Below are positions 16,099 to 25,484 of a stretch of DNA of 64,000 nt, in pieces. Source of the stretch: Pseudoalteromonas luteoviolacea (GTDB lineage: Bacteria > Pseudomonadota > Gammaproteobacteria > Enterobacterales > Alteromonadaceae); contig NZ_JAKFZS010000002.1 of the NCBI RefSeq assembly GCF_021654285.1, positions 62,001-126,000 of the forward strand. Reading direction: 5' to 3'. Position numbers and translations under genes: made by a program. Below the pieces are notes generated by a model. It made no database searches, was not told the DNA's origin, and worked only from the letters and a program-made list of their open reading frames with translations. How positions within the stretch are numbered: position 1 is the stretch's first letter; every line of letters starts with the position of its first letter.

Positions 16099-17013
16099 AT
16101 GTCTAGTTTATCTAAGAGCGTAGCAGAACTGGCCAATCATAATGCGAATTTGACCCAGCAATGCAGTGAGCTGACGGATGATATTAATCAGTTACTACTC
16201 AATGTGGATACTAAGGTTGATACTGCTTTTTCCAAAGTGAGTGGCGAAATTAAAAACACATTTGAGCAAGTCTTGTATGTGAATGCTGATCAAGCGGTTG
16301 GCAGCGACAGCAACGATGGTCTCAGCCCACAAACGCCACTAAAGACGATAAAAGCTGCGGCGGCTAAGCTGGTACCTGGCTGCTTTGCTCGCATTATGCT
16401 TGCTGCAAACGATGTTGAGCATGTTTGTGCAACTATTACGGTCCCTGATTGCTCAGTTATTTTTAATACGTATACAGAGGATAGTTGGCAGGCTATTGGT
16501 TTAAAAATGCGTTTTACCGGCTCAATAGCGTTCAATACACGAGGCGATAATGCATCAATTTCACTTGAGTTGTTTGGAGAGTTCCAAAAAACCATGTTGA
16601 TGGCAGGTAATCGCTTATTTGAAAACTTAGGCAAGGCTGCTTATTCACTAGCCAGTGACAGTGCTAGCTTTCCTGTGGTGGTGTTTCATCGCAATACGAC
16701 AGGGCAATTTTTTCCTTACTTTGTAGCGGCAAATTATGCCAAGTTTAGCAAAGTTGGCTTGCTGACGATGAGCAATGTCACGTTTGCCTCGCATATTTCT
16801 AATATTGCCGGTGAGACAGTTTATGAGCCTATGCCACATATCCGCTTGGATACCGCTCCTGTGGGTGGTGCCGTACTGGCAGTATTTAATAACGTTGATA
16901 TGCATTGCAATCAATTGTCTAACCCCGGTGTGGAATTGGCTGCAGGGTGCTACTTGATCTCCAAAGTGACAGGGTTAAATCATATTGCGCCACCAGTTGC
17001 TACAAGCAGCTAA
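16099..17013 (+). CDS. Tail fibre with right-handed beta-helix-like start, module 2
   Basis: 304 residues. Residues 1-55 are a helical anchor (MSSLSKSVAELANHNANLTQ). Then comes VLYVNADQAVGSDSNDGLSP and TPLKTIKAAAAKL, the YVxxxxGsDsNdGlsp pattern that introduces pectin-lyase-type beta-helices in phage tailspikes and surface proteins. Catalytic residues cannot be identified, so enzymatic activity is not claimed. The remaining sequence is beta-rich and ends CYLISKVTGLNHIAPP. There is no immediate partner gene of the chaperone type; the next gene is another fibre. Confidence 0.65.
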   Translation: MSSLSKSVAELANHNANLTQQCSELTDDINQLLLNVDTKVDTAFSKVSGEIKNTFEQVLYVNADQAVGSDSNDGLSPQTPLKTIKAAAAKLVPGCFARIMLAANDVEHVCATITVPDCSVIFNTYTEDSWQAIGLKMRFTGSIAFNTRGDNASISLELFGEFQKTMLMAGNRLFENLGKAAYSLASDSASFPVVVFHRNTTGQFFPYFVAANYAKFSKVGLLTMSNVTFASHISNIAGETVYEPMPHIRLDTAPVGGAVLAVFNNVDMHCNQLSNPGVELAAGCYLISKVTGLNHIAPPVATSS

Positions 17014-17075
17014 TCTAACGACTTTTCCCTTCTTATTACTTATCTATATTTAAAATTAAATTGAGGACAATATTT

Positions 17076-17864
17076 ATGTCTACACAAGCTAAAACGCTTG
17101 AGCAGCTCATCACAGAGCTACATACAACCAATGGTGAATTAATCACAGCGAATAATGATTTAACCAATACAGTGGTTAATAAAACAGGTGAAATTGATGC
17201 GGCCGTGGCAAAAGCGCAAGCGGATGTGAGTGCTGCAATTGCTGCTGGAGACAGTCGTATTCAAAAAGCCATTAATGATTTGGCACAAAGCCATGCAGAT
17301 ATGCGCATTAACTACTATGACCGTAAGTTACATAGTAAACGTACACTGATTGAAGACAATGGTCTGGTGCTGGATCCAAATGATGAATCTCGATCTAATT
17401 GGATAAGAGTGCCAAATGGAGGTGCATGGAGTGGGCACAATACATACCCAGCAGCTAAAGCGCTCACTAAGGTCCATACAGTGTCGGGTTATTCATATGC
17501 GCCAGGTTATTCTGAATCACCTGAGCAGTATGTAACTGACTGGAGCACCACATTTATGCAGTTTATATTAACCAATGAAAGTGCGACCAGCGAGCAGATA
17601 AATGACAATATAGCGTCTCAAGGTGTTAACGTAGGTCAATCACAAATGGGGGGCTGGTGGAACGGCTCTTTAGTGAAAGATATTCCGTGTATGAATATCA
17701 CAGGCTTACATCCATACAGTTGTTTATTCGTAAGGTTAGTGAACGGAGTAGCAAGTGGCGCATCTGATCGTCAAGGCTTGCTGCCACAGAATGTTTTACA
17801 GTTTGGCGGCAACTGCAACTTCTCAATTGATCGTGTAGTTAATTACCCTAGAATTCCAGAATAG
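17076..17864 (+). CDS. Short tail fibre / receptor-binding protein, module 2
   Basis: 262 residues from ATG 17076, which has GAGGA upstream; the TTG at 17061 overlaps that site. Residues 1-75 form a heptad-like helical anchor (KTLEQLITELHTTNGELI to SRIQKAINDLAQ). The rest has PNGGAWSGHNTYPAAKAL and GGWWNGSLVKDIPCMNITG, a Gly/Trp-rich putative binding domain. No known family. Its partner gene starts 7 nt downstream. Confidence 0.65.
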   Translation: MSTQAKTLEQLITELHTTNGELITANNDLTNTVVNKTGEIDAAVAKAQADVSAAIAAGDSRIQKAINDLAQSHADMRINYYDRKLHSKRTLIEDNGLVLDPNDESRSNWIRVPNGGAWSGHNTYPAAKALTKVHTVSGYSYAPGYSESPEQYVTDWSTTFMQFILTNESATSEQINDNIASQGVNVGQSQMGGWWNGSLVKDIPCMNITGLHPYSCLFVRLVNGVASGASDRQGLLPQNVLQFGGNCNFSIDRVVNYPRIPE

Positions 17865-17871
17865 GTGATGT

Positions 17872-18225
17872 ATGTCTGAGATAAACTTTTTTGATTACAA
17901 AGATACTAGTTTAAATCATGTTAAAGCTGAGCAGCGCTCACGTATTCACTATGAAGTTGCAGATGCTGATTCGCTGATAGGCACGACCTCTGATACTGCT
18001 CATTTGCTCTTGGTTGAGTTTGCCAAACTAACACAGGCAATTTCAACTGCAGCTTCTCTTGATGAAGTCAAATCGGCAGCGTTACAATCTGCGAACTTGT
18101 TTACATCGATAGTGGATAAGCAAAATGCAGATCAATTGACTTTTCCGTATCAGCATAAAGGAACTGAAACCGTGCTTGCTGAGATTGAAGCGCGTGCACA
18201 AGGTGTTACTGATATTATTAAGTAA
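17872..18225 (+). CDS. Fibre-partner protein (chaperone candidate), module 2
   Basis: 117 residues, third member of the partner family at 10590 and 11783: ADADSLIGTTSDTAHLLLVEF, then FPYQHKGTETVLAEIEARAQG. The N-terminal ~25 residues differ. Conservation of the C-terminal domain while the linked fibres diverge suggests that it recognises a shared feature, perhaps the helical anchor or the assembly machinery. Confidence 0.6.
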   Translation: MSEINFFDYKDTSLNHVKAEQRSRIHYEVADADSLIGTTSDTAHLLLVEFAKLTQAISTAASLDEVKSAALQSANLFTSIVDKQNADQLTFPYQHKGTETVLAEIEARAQGVTDIIK

Positions 18226-18257
18226 TAATTGAACAATTCCTTCCCTAGAGATCCTCT

Positions 18258-19097
18258 ATGAACTCCCAGTACTTTGATTTTTCTGCGCTCCCAGCGCCAG
18301 ATATCATTGAGCCACTGGACTATGAACGTATTTACCAAGCCCGCAAAGACAGGTTTAAATCCATTGCGCCGCAATATGCTGATGCATTAGAGCTTGAAAG
18401 TGACCCATTGACAGTCTGCCTGCAAGTGGAAAGCTATCGAGAGCTGCTATTGCGCCAGCGTATCAACGAAGCGGCGTATGCTAATTTGTTAGCGACAGCG
18501 CAAGGCGGCGATTTAGATCAGCTTGGTGTATTTTATGGTCTTGGGCGTGCCGAGGGTGAAGAAGACGGTAATTACCGTCTTCGCATTCGGCAGAAAACTC
18601 TGGCTTCCAGTACCGCTGGTAGCAAAGATCATTACCGTAATGCAGCGCTCACCGCTGCCCCCAATGCTATTCGTGATGTAGAAGTGGATAGCCCTGCCTC
18701 CGGACGTGTTCGCGTGTCGATATTATTTCAAGATACAGACTCTGCCGATGCGCTTTTACAGCAAGTACGAGAATACGTACTGAGCGATCAAGTTAAGGTT
18801 TTAACGGATCAGGTAGAAGTCAATCATGCAGAAGAAGTGCCTGTTGATGTGAAAGCGGATATTTATCTGCAACACAATGTACCTAATTGGGTATTTACAC
18901 AGTTAGAAGAAAAGCTCCGCGCTGCTTGGCAAGACGCCATGGCGCTTGGCGTTGCGATGACCCCCAGTTGGCTGAGTGCTCAACTGCATGTCGAAGGGGT
19001 AAAGCATGTTGAAATACATACACCAGATAGCTTGATCAATATCGAGTCCAATCAATATGCTCAGTTAGGGCAAATTCAATTATGTCTGATCACCTAG
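18258..19097 (+). CDS. Baseplate wedge protein gpJ homologue, module 3
   Basis: 279 residues. gpJ landmarks: LPAPDIIEPLDYERIYQARKD, SYRELLLRQRINEAAYANLL, GGDLDQLGVFYGLGRAEGEE, NYRLRIRQKTLASSTAGSK and a C-terminal LGVAMTPSWLSAQLHVEGVK. It is a compact version, like module 1. It overlaps the gpI-like gene by 16 nt. Third of four J homologues in the locus. Confidence 0.9.
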   Translation: MNSQYFDFSALPAPDIIEPLDYERIYQARKDRFKSIAPQYADALELESDPLTVCLQVESYRELLLRQRINEAAYANLLATAQGGDLDQLGVFYGLGRAEGEEDGNYRLRIRQKTLASSTAGSKDHYRNAALTAAPNAIRDVEVDSPASGRVRVSILFQDTDSADALLQQVREYVLSDQVKVLTDQVEVNHAEEVPVDVKADIYLQHNVPNWVFTQLEEKLRAAWQDAMALGVAMTPSWLSAQLHVEGVKHVEIHTPDSLINIESNQYAQLGQIQLCLIT

Positions 19098-19939
19098 ATA
19101 AAAATAGCGATGCATTACTGCCTTACAACCACAGTGAACTGCAAGCTGCTGTTGTTAAGCACGGGCAGTTAGAGTTGATGCTGGGTGAGGGCATATCGCT
19201 ATTACGTGGCTTTAAATCTCACCCTCAACAATCTTTGTTACCTTGGCTCATTTGGGAATATGGTTTAGGTGCTTTGGTGCCTTACTTAGATGACCTTGAC
19301 CAAGTACTACAACAAGGCCTGACTTGGCAGCGGATCCGAGGGACGCGAAAAAGTCTTGAAATGGCGTATGGATGGCTTGGCTTTTCACTTAAAGATGTTG
19401 AAGAGTCAACATCCTATCGTCACTTTTACCGCTACCAATGTCACCTTGAGCAATTGCCCAACTTAAATGATGTTGAACGCATGTCTCAACTGGCTGAGCT
19501 TAGTGCACCCGCAAGAAGTGAGCTGACCCGTGTCACCTATCAATTTGATATCCGAGAACTGACTTTATCAGCAAAACCTTTTGGCTCGCTGTTAAGTGAT
19601 CACTCCGGATTTAGGCATCACCTCAAAAATGGCAAGCTACTGCGAATAAGCACTAAGCGTACGCACCCAGAACACTATAGCTTTAGCAGTGATACGCACA
19701 GTAGTGGTTTAACTCGCAAACATAATAGCGCTTGGCAGAGTTACTCCTCTGAAATTTTAGGCGTTTTACGTCTTAGTGAGCCGCTTATAAATCAATTTGG
19801 GGCGACTTCGGTGCACAGTCGTCAGTCGAGTCGTGCTTATACTCTTGACCAAGCGCAGTGGTTTGGTCATTGGCAAGCGAGCAGTTGGTCCGCAATTCAA
19901 TCACCTCAAGTGATTATTGCACACCAGCAAAATCGTTAA
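19082..19939 (+). CDS. Divergent gpI-like tail protein, module 3
   Basis: 285 residues. The gpI features are weaker but present: SLLPWLIWEYGLGALVPYLD near residue 58, then LQQGLTWQRIRGTRKSLEMA, the position of the usual HKGTxxAV helix. From residue ~165 it has a long tail rich in Ser/His (LLSDHSGFRHHLKNGK, SFSSDTHSSGLTRKHNS) unlike the other modules. It lies between J3 and a different set of fibre genes (DUF4815 type). This module may therefore attach a different kind of appendage. Confidence 0.75.
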   Translation: MSDHLDKNSDALLPYNHSELQAAVVKHGQLELMLGEGISLLRGFKSHPQQSLLPWLIWEYGLGALVPYLDDLDQVLQQGLTWQRIRGTRKSLEMAYGWLGFSLKDVEESTSYRHFYRYQCHLEQLPNLNDVERMSQLAELSAPARSELTRVTYQFDIRELTLSAKPFGSLLSDHSGFRHHLKNGKLLRISTKRTHPEHYSFSSDTHSSGLTRKHNSAWQSYSSEILGVLRLSEPLINQFGATSVHSRQSSRAYTLDQAQWFGHWQASSWSAIQSPQVIIAHQQNR

Positions 19940-20096
19940 CTTTTTCAAATATTAACAAATCTTGAGCTTGGTTTTATGCAACTCTTCATGAGTGTTTGCA
20001 AGGATAGTTATGTCATGCCTAGGAAGGCGCGTTGAGACACTTGGTAAATGAGTTAATGCGGTACATGGGCCGAGTGAAGGACGATAAGGAAATATT

Positions 20097-20576
20097 TTGG
20101 CTATTCTTACCCGTGCAGGGCGAACTATGCTCGCTCAAACAATTGCACAAACTCCTATTTATTTGGCTTGGGGACGCGGCGCGTCTCAGTGGCAAACGCC
20201 ACCTGCCGAACCTATTGCCGCGACAAGTCTTGCTGATCCTATAGGTTATCGTAAAGCAAAAAAAGTCGGATTTTGTTATCCCGATGATCAAGGTGACATC
20301 TTTATTCAAGGTGGTCGCTTTAGCTTATCCTCTGAGCCAACTCAGCATATTTATTGTGAATTTACCTTTGATTTTACTGATGGCGCAGGAGAAACCGTGC
20401 GCGAACTTGGCTTAATGTCAGGCTTGCAAGCAGATGCTCAGCTCCCCGATGGCTTGGTATATTTGACGCCGGAACAGGTAGCTAACCCTGGCACTTTATT
20501 GCTTCTTGAACATCGTGCTCCGCTTATTCGTGAGCAGGGCGTGCGAGAAAGCTTCGAATTTGTTGTCAGCTTTTAG
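20097..20576 (+). CDS. Tail-collar-like protein, module 3
   Basis: 159 residues from a TTG at 20097 with AAGGAAA 4 nt upstream; no better start fits. Opening AILTRAGRTMLAQTIAQTPI with YLAWGRGAS, a GRFSLSSEPTQHIYCEFTF strand region and ETVRELGLMSG echo the tail-collar N-terminal fold, though it is too divergent to align closely with the module 1, 2 and 4 collars. It stands directly before the DUF4815 gene, where phages of that type often have such a protein. Confidence 0.6.
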   Translation: MAILTRAGRTMLAQTIAQTPIYLAWGRGASQWQTPPAEPIAATSLADPIGYRKAKKVGFCYPDDQGDIFIQGGRFSLSSEPTQHIYCEFTFDFTDGAGETVRELGLMSGLQADAQLPDGLVYLTPEQVANPGTLLLLEHRAPLIREQGVRESFEFVVSF

Positions 20577-20584
20577 AGGTGTTT

Positions 20585-22567
20585 ATGCTTGACGATTATT
20601 ATGAAAAATTTCATGCGGACTCGGGTTATGAACGATTACTGTTCAGGGCCGGTAAGGGACTGCAAAGCAGAGAGCTCAATGATTTACAGTCACAAGTCAA
20701 TCACCAAATAAAGGGGGTTGCGGATGTACTCTTAAAAGATGGTGATTTGGTCAAAGGTGGCGAAGTGATCATTGATGCAAAGTTGGCCACTGCTTTAGTA
20801 ACAGACGGTGAAGTGTACATTGCCGGGCAAGTAAGGCCGGTATCAAGTAGCGCTGTACCTATCGATATGGCTGGCAGTGTCGATGTTGGTGTGTGGCTCA
20901 CGCATAATGTGGTGACTGAGGAGCAAGATCCAAGCCTAAGAGACCCTGCTGTTGATGCAATTAACTTTGATGAACCTGGCGCCGCACGTTTGCAACAAGT
21001 TTGCCAATGGGGGCTACTCAGTGATGCGATTGGCCCTGATGATGCATTTTACCCTGTGCATAAAATAGAGCAGGGCACGTTAATCATAAAACAACCGCCA
21101 CCGCAGCTTGATGCGGTTACACAAGCGCTTGCACGTTATGACAGAGAGTCAAACGGCGGAAGCTATGTGGTTGAAGGGATGTCTTTAAGTTATCGAGGTG
21201 CAGATCAAACCGTTCAGAGCTTTAGTCTAGAAGAGGGTAAAGCCCATATCGAAGGCTATGAAGTGGCGTTTGCAACCTCGAGAACGGCTGAATTTGATTA
21301 TGATCCTGATGTAGGTGAGGTCAAAGAAGAGCCGAAAACTTTCCAATCCGATGGCCAAGGTATCATGCGTATTGATACGGACTTTTTCCCTGTTAAACAG
21401 ATAGAAGAAGTCAATGTGACTGTCGAAAAAACGACTCAGCTTACCCGGGGTCAACTGGCTGGTGGTGAAGATCTACTACCGGACGATTCTGTTTTAGAAA
21501 TCTTAAGCATCACGCAAGGCGATACAAACTCTCAAGAGAGTACGACGTATATTCAAGGAACGGATTTTATCTTTTTGCGAAACCACATCAGTTGGCAGCT
21601 CAGTGGCGAGGAACCCGCTGGCGGCAGTCAATATGAGGTAACGTACCGTTATAGAAAGCAGCTTATGCTCGACTTTGATGAATACGGTTTTAATCTTGAT
21701 AGGCAGTTGGTTGATGGTGGCGTAATTGTCGATAACACCTTAGTGACAATTGACTACCAGTGGCACCGTCCACGCATTGATTTAATTGTGCTTGATCGCT
21801 TTGGCCAAATAAAGCGGATTAAAGGGCAGGCAGCACATCAATTTCCTATTGCGCCTAAAGCGCCTGCGCATCATTTAGCTTTGGCGCAAGTTACCCAATC
21901 TTGGTTAAGTGAACAAGCGCCTGCGATTGAAAACTTAGCTGTACGCGCGGTTTCTATGTCACAGCTTGAGCAAATGCAAAATCAAATTGGTGACCTTTAC
22001 CAATTGCTGGCAATTGAGCGTCTTCGCAATGATGCCAATAGCCAAGACCCAGCCAGTAAATATGGCGTGTTTGTAGATCCGTTCATCGATGACGATATGC
22101 GAGATGCGGGCATCGTACAAACGGCTGCCATTGTTGATGGCGAGTTAGTACTCCCCCTCAGTGCGGATATTGCAGATTTGCCAGTACCAAACGATGGGTT
22201 ACTGACCTTACCCTATGAGTTAGAAAATGTGCTCGAGCAGCCCAAGCAAACGGGCAGTATGAAAATAAACCCTTATCAAGCCGTTGAGCCTATCCCTGCC
22301 ACGATTACTTTGACACCGAGTCTTGACCACTGGACACAAACGCAGCGCAGTTGGACGAGCCCGATTACGCAACGGTTTACTCGAGGTGGAGGATGGCGCA
22401 CTCGTACCACGCAATCAACGCAAACACAGGTGATTGGCCGCACAACGCGAAGTGCTGAACTATTACGCCGCCGTTGGGTGAACTTCTCCTTGTCTGGTTT
22501 TGGCGAAGGTGAAGCACTGAAACGGGTAATTTTTGATGGCATTGTGGTGACACCAGAGGAGACATAA
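20585..22567 (+). CDS. DUF4815-type large tail/baseplate appendage protein, module 3
   Basis: 660 residues from ATG 20585 (AGAGG 6 nt upstream; GTG 20579 is the alternative). It starts LDDYYEKFHADSGYERLLF and GKGLQSRELNDLQSQVNHQI, followed by long beta-rich stretches (FSLEEGKAHIEGYEVAFAT) that I associate with the DUF4815 family found next to baseplate genes in myovirus-like tails. Near residue 480 is a helical QLEQMQNQIGDLYQLLAIER. The stop shares one base with the next start (TAATG), so the two are translationally coupled. Confidence 0.7.
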   Translation: MLDDYYEKFHADSGYERLLFRAGKGLQSRELNDLQSQVNHQIKGVADVLLKDGDLVKGGEVIIDAKLATALVTDGEVYIAGQVRPVSSSAVPIDMAGSVDVGVWLTHNVVTEEQDPSLRDPAVDAINFDEPGAARLQQVCQWGLLSDAIGPDDAFYPVHKIEQGTLIIKQPPPQLDAVTQALARYDRESNGGSYVVEGMSLSYRGADQTVQSFSLEEGKAHIEGYEVAFATSRTAEFDYDPDVGEVKEEPKTFQSDGQGIMRIDTDFFPVKQIEEVNVTVEKTTQLTRGQLAGGEDLLPDDSVLEILSITQGDTNSQESTTYIQGTDFIFLRNHISWQLSGEEPAGGSQYEVTYRYRKQLMLDFDEYGFNLDRQLVDGGVIVDNTLVTIDYQWHRPRIDLIVLDRFGQIKRIKGQAAHQFPIAPKAPAHHLALAQVTQSWLSEQAPAIENLAVRAVSMSQLEQMQNQIGDLYQLLAIERLRNDANSQDPASKYGVFVDPFIDDDMRDAGIVQTAAIVDGELVLPLSADIADLPVPNDGLLTLPYELENVLEQPKQTGSMKINPYQAVEPIPATITLTPSLDHWTQTQRSWTSPITQRFTRGGGWRTRTTQSTQTQVIGRTTRSAELLRRRWVNFSLSGFGEGEALKRVIFDGIVVTPEET

Positions 22568-23757
22568 TGATTAACGCAGATCCAAACGGCCGCTTAAGCG
22601 GCCGTTTTTATATTCCCGCAAACATTCCTGTTGGCAGTAAAACAGTGAGGTTTGAGGGAGAAAAAGGCTCATTCGGTGAGGCAACTTACACTGGTAGTGG
22701 CACCATCGTGAGTGAAACAGCACGCCGTATTACCACAATTACAACGGTACGCTTTGACCCTTTAGCGCAAACATTTACGTTGCCACAAAGACGCTTTATT
22801 GCGGGTGTTGAGCTGTGGTTTAAAAAAATAGGGGGTGATAAACCCGTTCGCGTTCAGATTAGAGAAACCGAAGTGGGTATTCCCAATCAGACCGTTTTGG
22901 CGGAAGCATCACTTGAGCGCTCTATGTTTAAAGTGAATGGTGAGCCAACCTTATTTGAGTTTGATCCGGTCTCGCTTAATGCGGGGCAAGAATATGCCAT
23001 TGTGGTGTTAACGGACGACCCCGATCATGAAGTGGCGATTGCTGAACTCGGTAAGTTTGATAGTGAAAGTGGCTGGGTGACCACACAGCCATATCAAGTT
23101 GGCGTATTACTTTCATCAAGTAACGCGTCTACCTGGACACCACATCAAAATAGAGATTTAACCTTTAGGTTAAAAGCGGCTCGTTTTACACAAACAACGC
23201 AGACAGTCCCCCTTGGTCAAGTTGAGCTGGATGAACACAGCGATATTTTAGCAATGGCAGTGATTGAGCGTCCAAGCAGTGAAACTCAACTGCATTTTGA
23301 ATTCAGCGGTGCGCAATTAGGTCAATTTAATCTGCAAGAGTGGCAAGCACTGCGTTTGGCCAACAAGGTGAAGGAGCCTTTGCAGGTGAGCGCGAGATTA
23401 ACGGGAACCGAAACGCAAACGCCGGTGTTATTCGATAGTGTGCAAACTGCATTGGGTAAAGTGAGTAATGAAGCTGATTATGTAACCCGTGCCATTCCAT
23501 GCCAAATCGGTGGCAGTTTGAAAGTGAGTTTCGAAGGGCAGCTGCCCGGTACGGCCAAAGTGGATGTGTTTATTCAGCAACAAGGTCAATGGGTAAACAT
23601 ACCGCAGAAAACAACTCAGCCACAGGGAGATGGTTGGTTATTGTGCAATTACGAGTTTTCTAACCTGAGTGAATCACAAGCGCGCGTGAAGCTGGTGTTA
23701 TCTGGTACACACATAGACAGGCCTCGCGTACGTTCTCTCAGAACCTTCTCAATTTAG
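22567..23757 (+). CDS. Appendage protein continuing the DUF4815 gene, module 3
   Basis: 396 residues. It contains FDPLAQTFTLPQRRFIAGVE near residue 65, a motif that in related phage proteins follows the DUF4815 region within one chain. Several beta domains follow and the end is RPRVRSLRTFSI. The one-base overlap with the preceding stop suggests that one ancestral large protein is now made as two coupled chains; this is inference and should be compared with relatives. No enzyme motif seen. Confidence 0.6.
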   Translation: MINADPNGRLSGRFYIPANIPVGSKTVRFEGEKGSFGEATYTGSGTIVSETARRITTITTVRFDPLAQTFTLPQRRFIAGVELWFKKIGGDKPVRVQIRETEVGIPNQTVLAEASLERSMFKVNGEPTLFEFDPVSLNAGQEYAIVVLTDDPDHEVAIAELGKFDSESGWVTTQPYQVGVLLSSSNASTWTPHQNRDLTFRLKAARFTQTTQTVPLGQVELDEHSDILAMAVIERPSSETQLHFEFSGAQLGQFNLQEWQALRLANKVKEPLQVSARLTGTETQTPVLFDSVQTALGKVSNEADYVTRAIPCQIGGSLKVSFEGQLPGTAKVDVFIQQQGQWVNIPQKTTQPQGDGWLLCNYEFSNLSESQARVKLVLSGTHIDRPRVRSLRTFSI

Positions 23758-23765
23758 GAGGGGGT

Positions 23766-23984
23766 ATGATAGACGATAAAACCCTTTCTTATGCATTACC
23801 TCTCCCACACCCAGACAATTTATTACAGCAAGATGTAGAGCGAATTCGACAAGCGATTATCGACATTGACCAGTTGCTCTATATGCAAACCAATCTTGAC
23901 CAGCAGCAAGATACGCTGCTGAACGAGAAACTTAGACGAGTCAAGCTTAACCAGTTACTTGGCGAACCACTATTAACTTTATAA
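23766..23984 (+). CDS. Small helical linker protein, module 3
   Basis: 72 residues, preceded by GGAGGGGGT. Entirely helical and charged: VERIRQAIIDIDQLLYMQ and DTLLNEKLRRVKLNQLLGEP. No known domain is recognised. Small helical proteins of this kind follow DUF4815-type genes in other tails as connectors; here it precedes the module's fibre gene by 9 nt. Confidence 0.55.
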   Translation: MIDDKTLSYALPLPHPDNLLQQDVERIRQAIIDIDQLLYMQTNLDQQQDTLLNEKLRRVKLNQLLGEPLLTL

Positions 23985-23993
23985 GAGGATATT

Positions 23994-25475
23994 ATGGCGA
24001 GTATTCAAAATGCCGTGCAAGTCATGGTAGATAAGCTAGTTGCCGATATGGAAGGCAGCCAGCCGCTTACAGCCGAAGAACAAGCATTAGTAAGTAATGC
24101 TATTACCAAACTGACCGATAATGCAAAGCTTGAGCAAGCAGTTGTCGCAGTTGCAGAGTCACATATTAATGATGCCACATCGACACTACAGCAAGTTTCG
24201 CAATCTACTGGTGCAGCATTACAGACGGCAACGAACTCTCTGACGCAAACCAGTACAACACTCGATACAAAGTCTAGTAAATTAGATTTGTTAGATTCGA
24301 TGGCGCCAAACTTAAACCGCGTAGAATCTTTACAGGCTACTAATAATGCATTACAAGTTCGACCTATATTTCCAATGACACCGATTGATACGCCAAGCTC
24401 TAACGCAACGCACAGAAGGGCGACTGGCGTATTCGCCGTGTATGATAATAGTGGCGAGACTTATTTAGTTAGAACAGGTTTTACTCATAATGCAGATACT
24501 GAGCAGTGTCGACTAGAGTATTTAAAACTCAATGCCAATGGTGCTGAAAAAACGACGACGCATACGAGCTTTATTTACTCTAATGCTTTTGAGCAAAACC
24601 CCGCCAGTAAGATTTATTACTATGGTACAAGTGCTTATTTGCCGCTTGCGAGTAAAAATAACGCAGCTGATATTCAATATGAAATTGTTTATAGCACGCA
24701 AGACTCTCAAACGACGGCAGTGGCAAACTATGGTGGCGTGTTCTGTAAATCATCAGGTTTTACCTCTATTACTAAGCCGAAGCAAAATTTAGATGCAACG
24801 GATCAATATGGCATAAGCACATCTACATCTCATAACTATAATGAGGTCGGTGTTTTATACGATAATAATAAGCATTGCTTGGTGATGGTGGATGAGGGAA
24901 CTTCAGTATTAGTAGAGAAGTATCGTGATGGTAATATCGTCACGAATACCGCTATTGCAAATGCAGAAGAGTTACAAGCCTATGTAGATGCAGGCGACTT
25001 TACAGTTGTTAAGTTTATTTATCACAATATTCAGCATACCCATGGTTACCATAATTATAACCAATCAGAGTCAATAATGAATGGTCATGGAGTTAGCTAC
25101 TATGGCTTTTTCGGTCGTTACAATGGTGTGACAAAAATGGGTGAGCACAAATATAGTGCGCATTATCGTTTTACCCATGAACGTCGATTGGAGCCGGTAA
25201 ATTTCTTCTTCAATTGTAGTACTGGTCATTATAGAACTCCTAGTTCTGCCGGTGCATATTCTTCTGGCGCGGAAGTGAAAGTTGTATTGGAAAGTATGTC
25301 TGGTGAAATATTAGGTATGTATTCGTACAGAGCTAGGCCTTACCATGCCGGTTATGATAGCGGTATTTTAGGTGGTGCAATTAGCTGTATTAACCCTTAC
25401 TCAGGTGCTGGAATTCTCAACGAGCACTATACCTATAATCATTATGGCCTTGGCCGTACTTGTCGCGCATTTTAA
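23994..25475 (+). CDS. Large tail fibre / receptor-binding protein, module 3
   Basis: 493 residues, the longest separate fibre in the locus. Residues 1-105 are helical (SIQNAVQVMVDKLVADMEGS, then LTQTSTTLDTKSSKLDLLDS) and form the presumed anchor. The rest is aromatic and beta-rich: RRATGVFAVYDNSGETYLVR, HGVSYYGFFGRYNG, YRFTHERRLEPVNFFFNCST, ending HYTYNHYGLGRTCRAF. Starts after an RBS-like AAGAGGA. The adjacent 145-residue gene is its likely partner. Confidence 0.65.
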   Translation: MASIQNAVQVMVDKLVADMEGSQPLTAEEQALVSNAITKLTDNAKLEQAVVAVAESHINDATSTLQQVSQSTGAALQTATNSLTQTSTTLDTKSSKLDLLDSMAPNLNRVESLQATNNALQVRPIFPMTPIDTPSSNATHRRATGVFAVYDNSGETYLVRTGFTHNADTEQCRLEYLKLNANGAEKTTTHTSFIYSNAFEQNPASKIYYYGTSAYLPLASKNNAADIQYEIVYSTQDSQTTAVANYGGVFCKSSGFTSITKPKQNLDATDQYGISTSTSHNYNEVGVLYDNNKHCLVMVDEGTSVLVEKYRDGNIVTNTAIANAEELQAYVDAGDFTVVKFIYHNIQHTHGYHNYNQSESIMNGHGVSYYGFFGRYNGVTKMGEHKYSAHYRFTHERRLEPVNFFFNCSTGHYRTPSSAGAYSSGAEVKVVLESMSGEILGMYSYRARPYHAGYDSGILGGAISCINPYSGAGILNEHYTYNHYGLGRTCRAF

Positions 25476-25484
25476 GGAGAAAAC

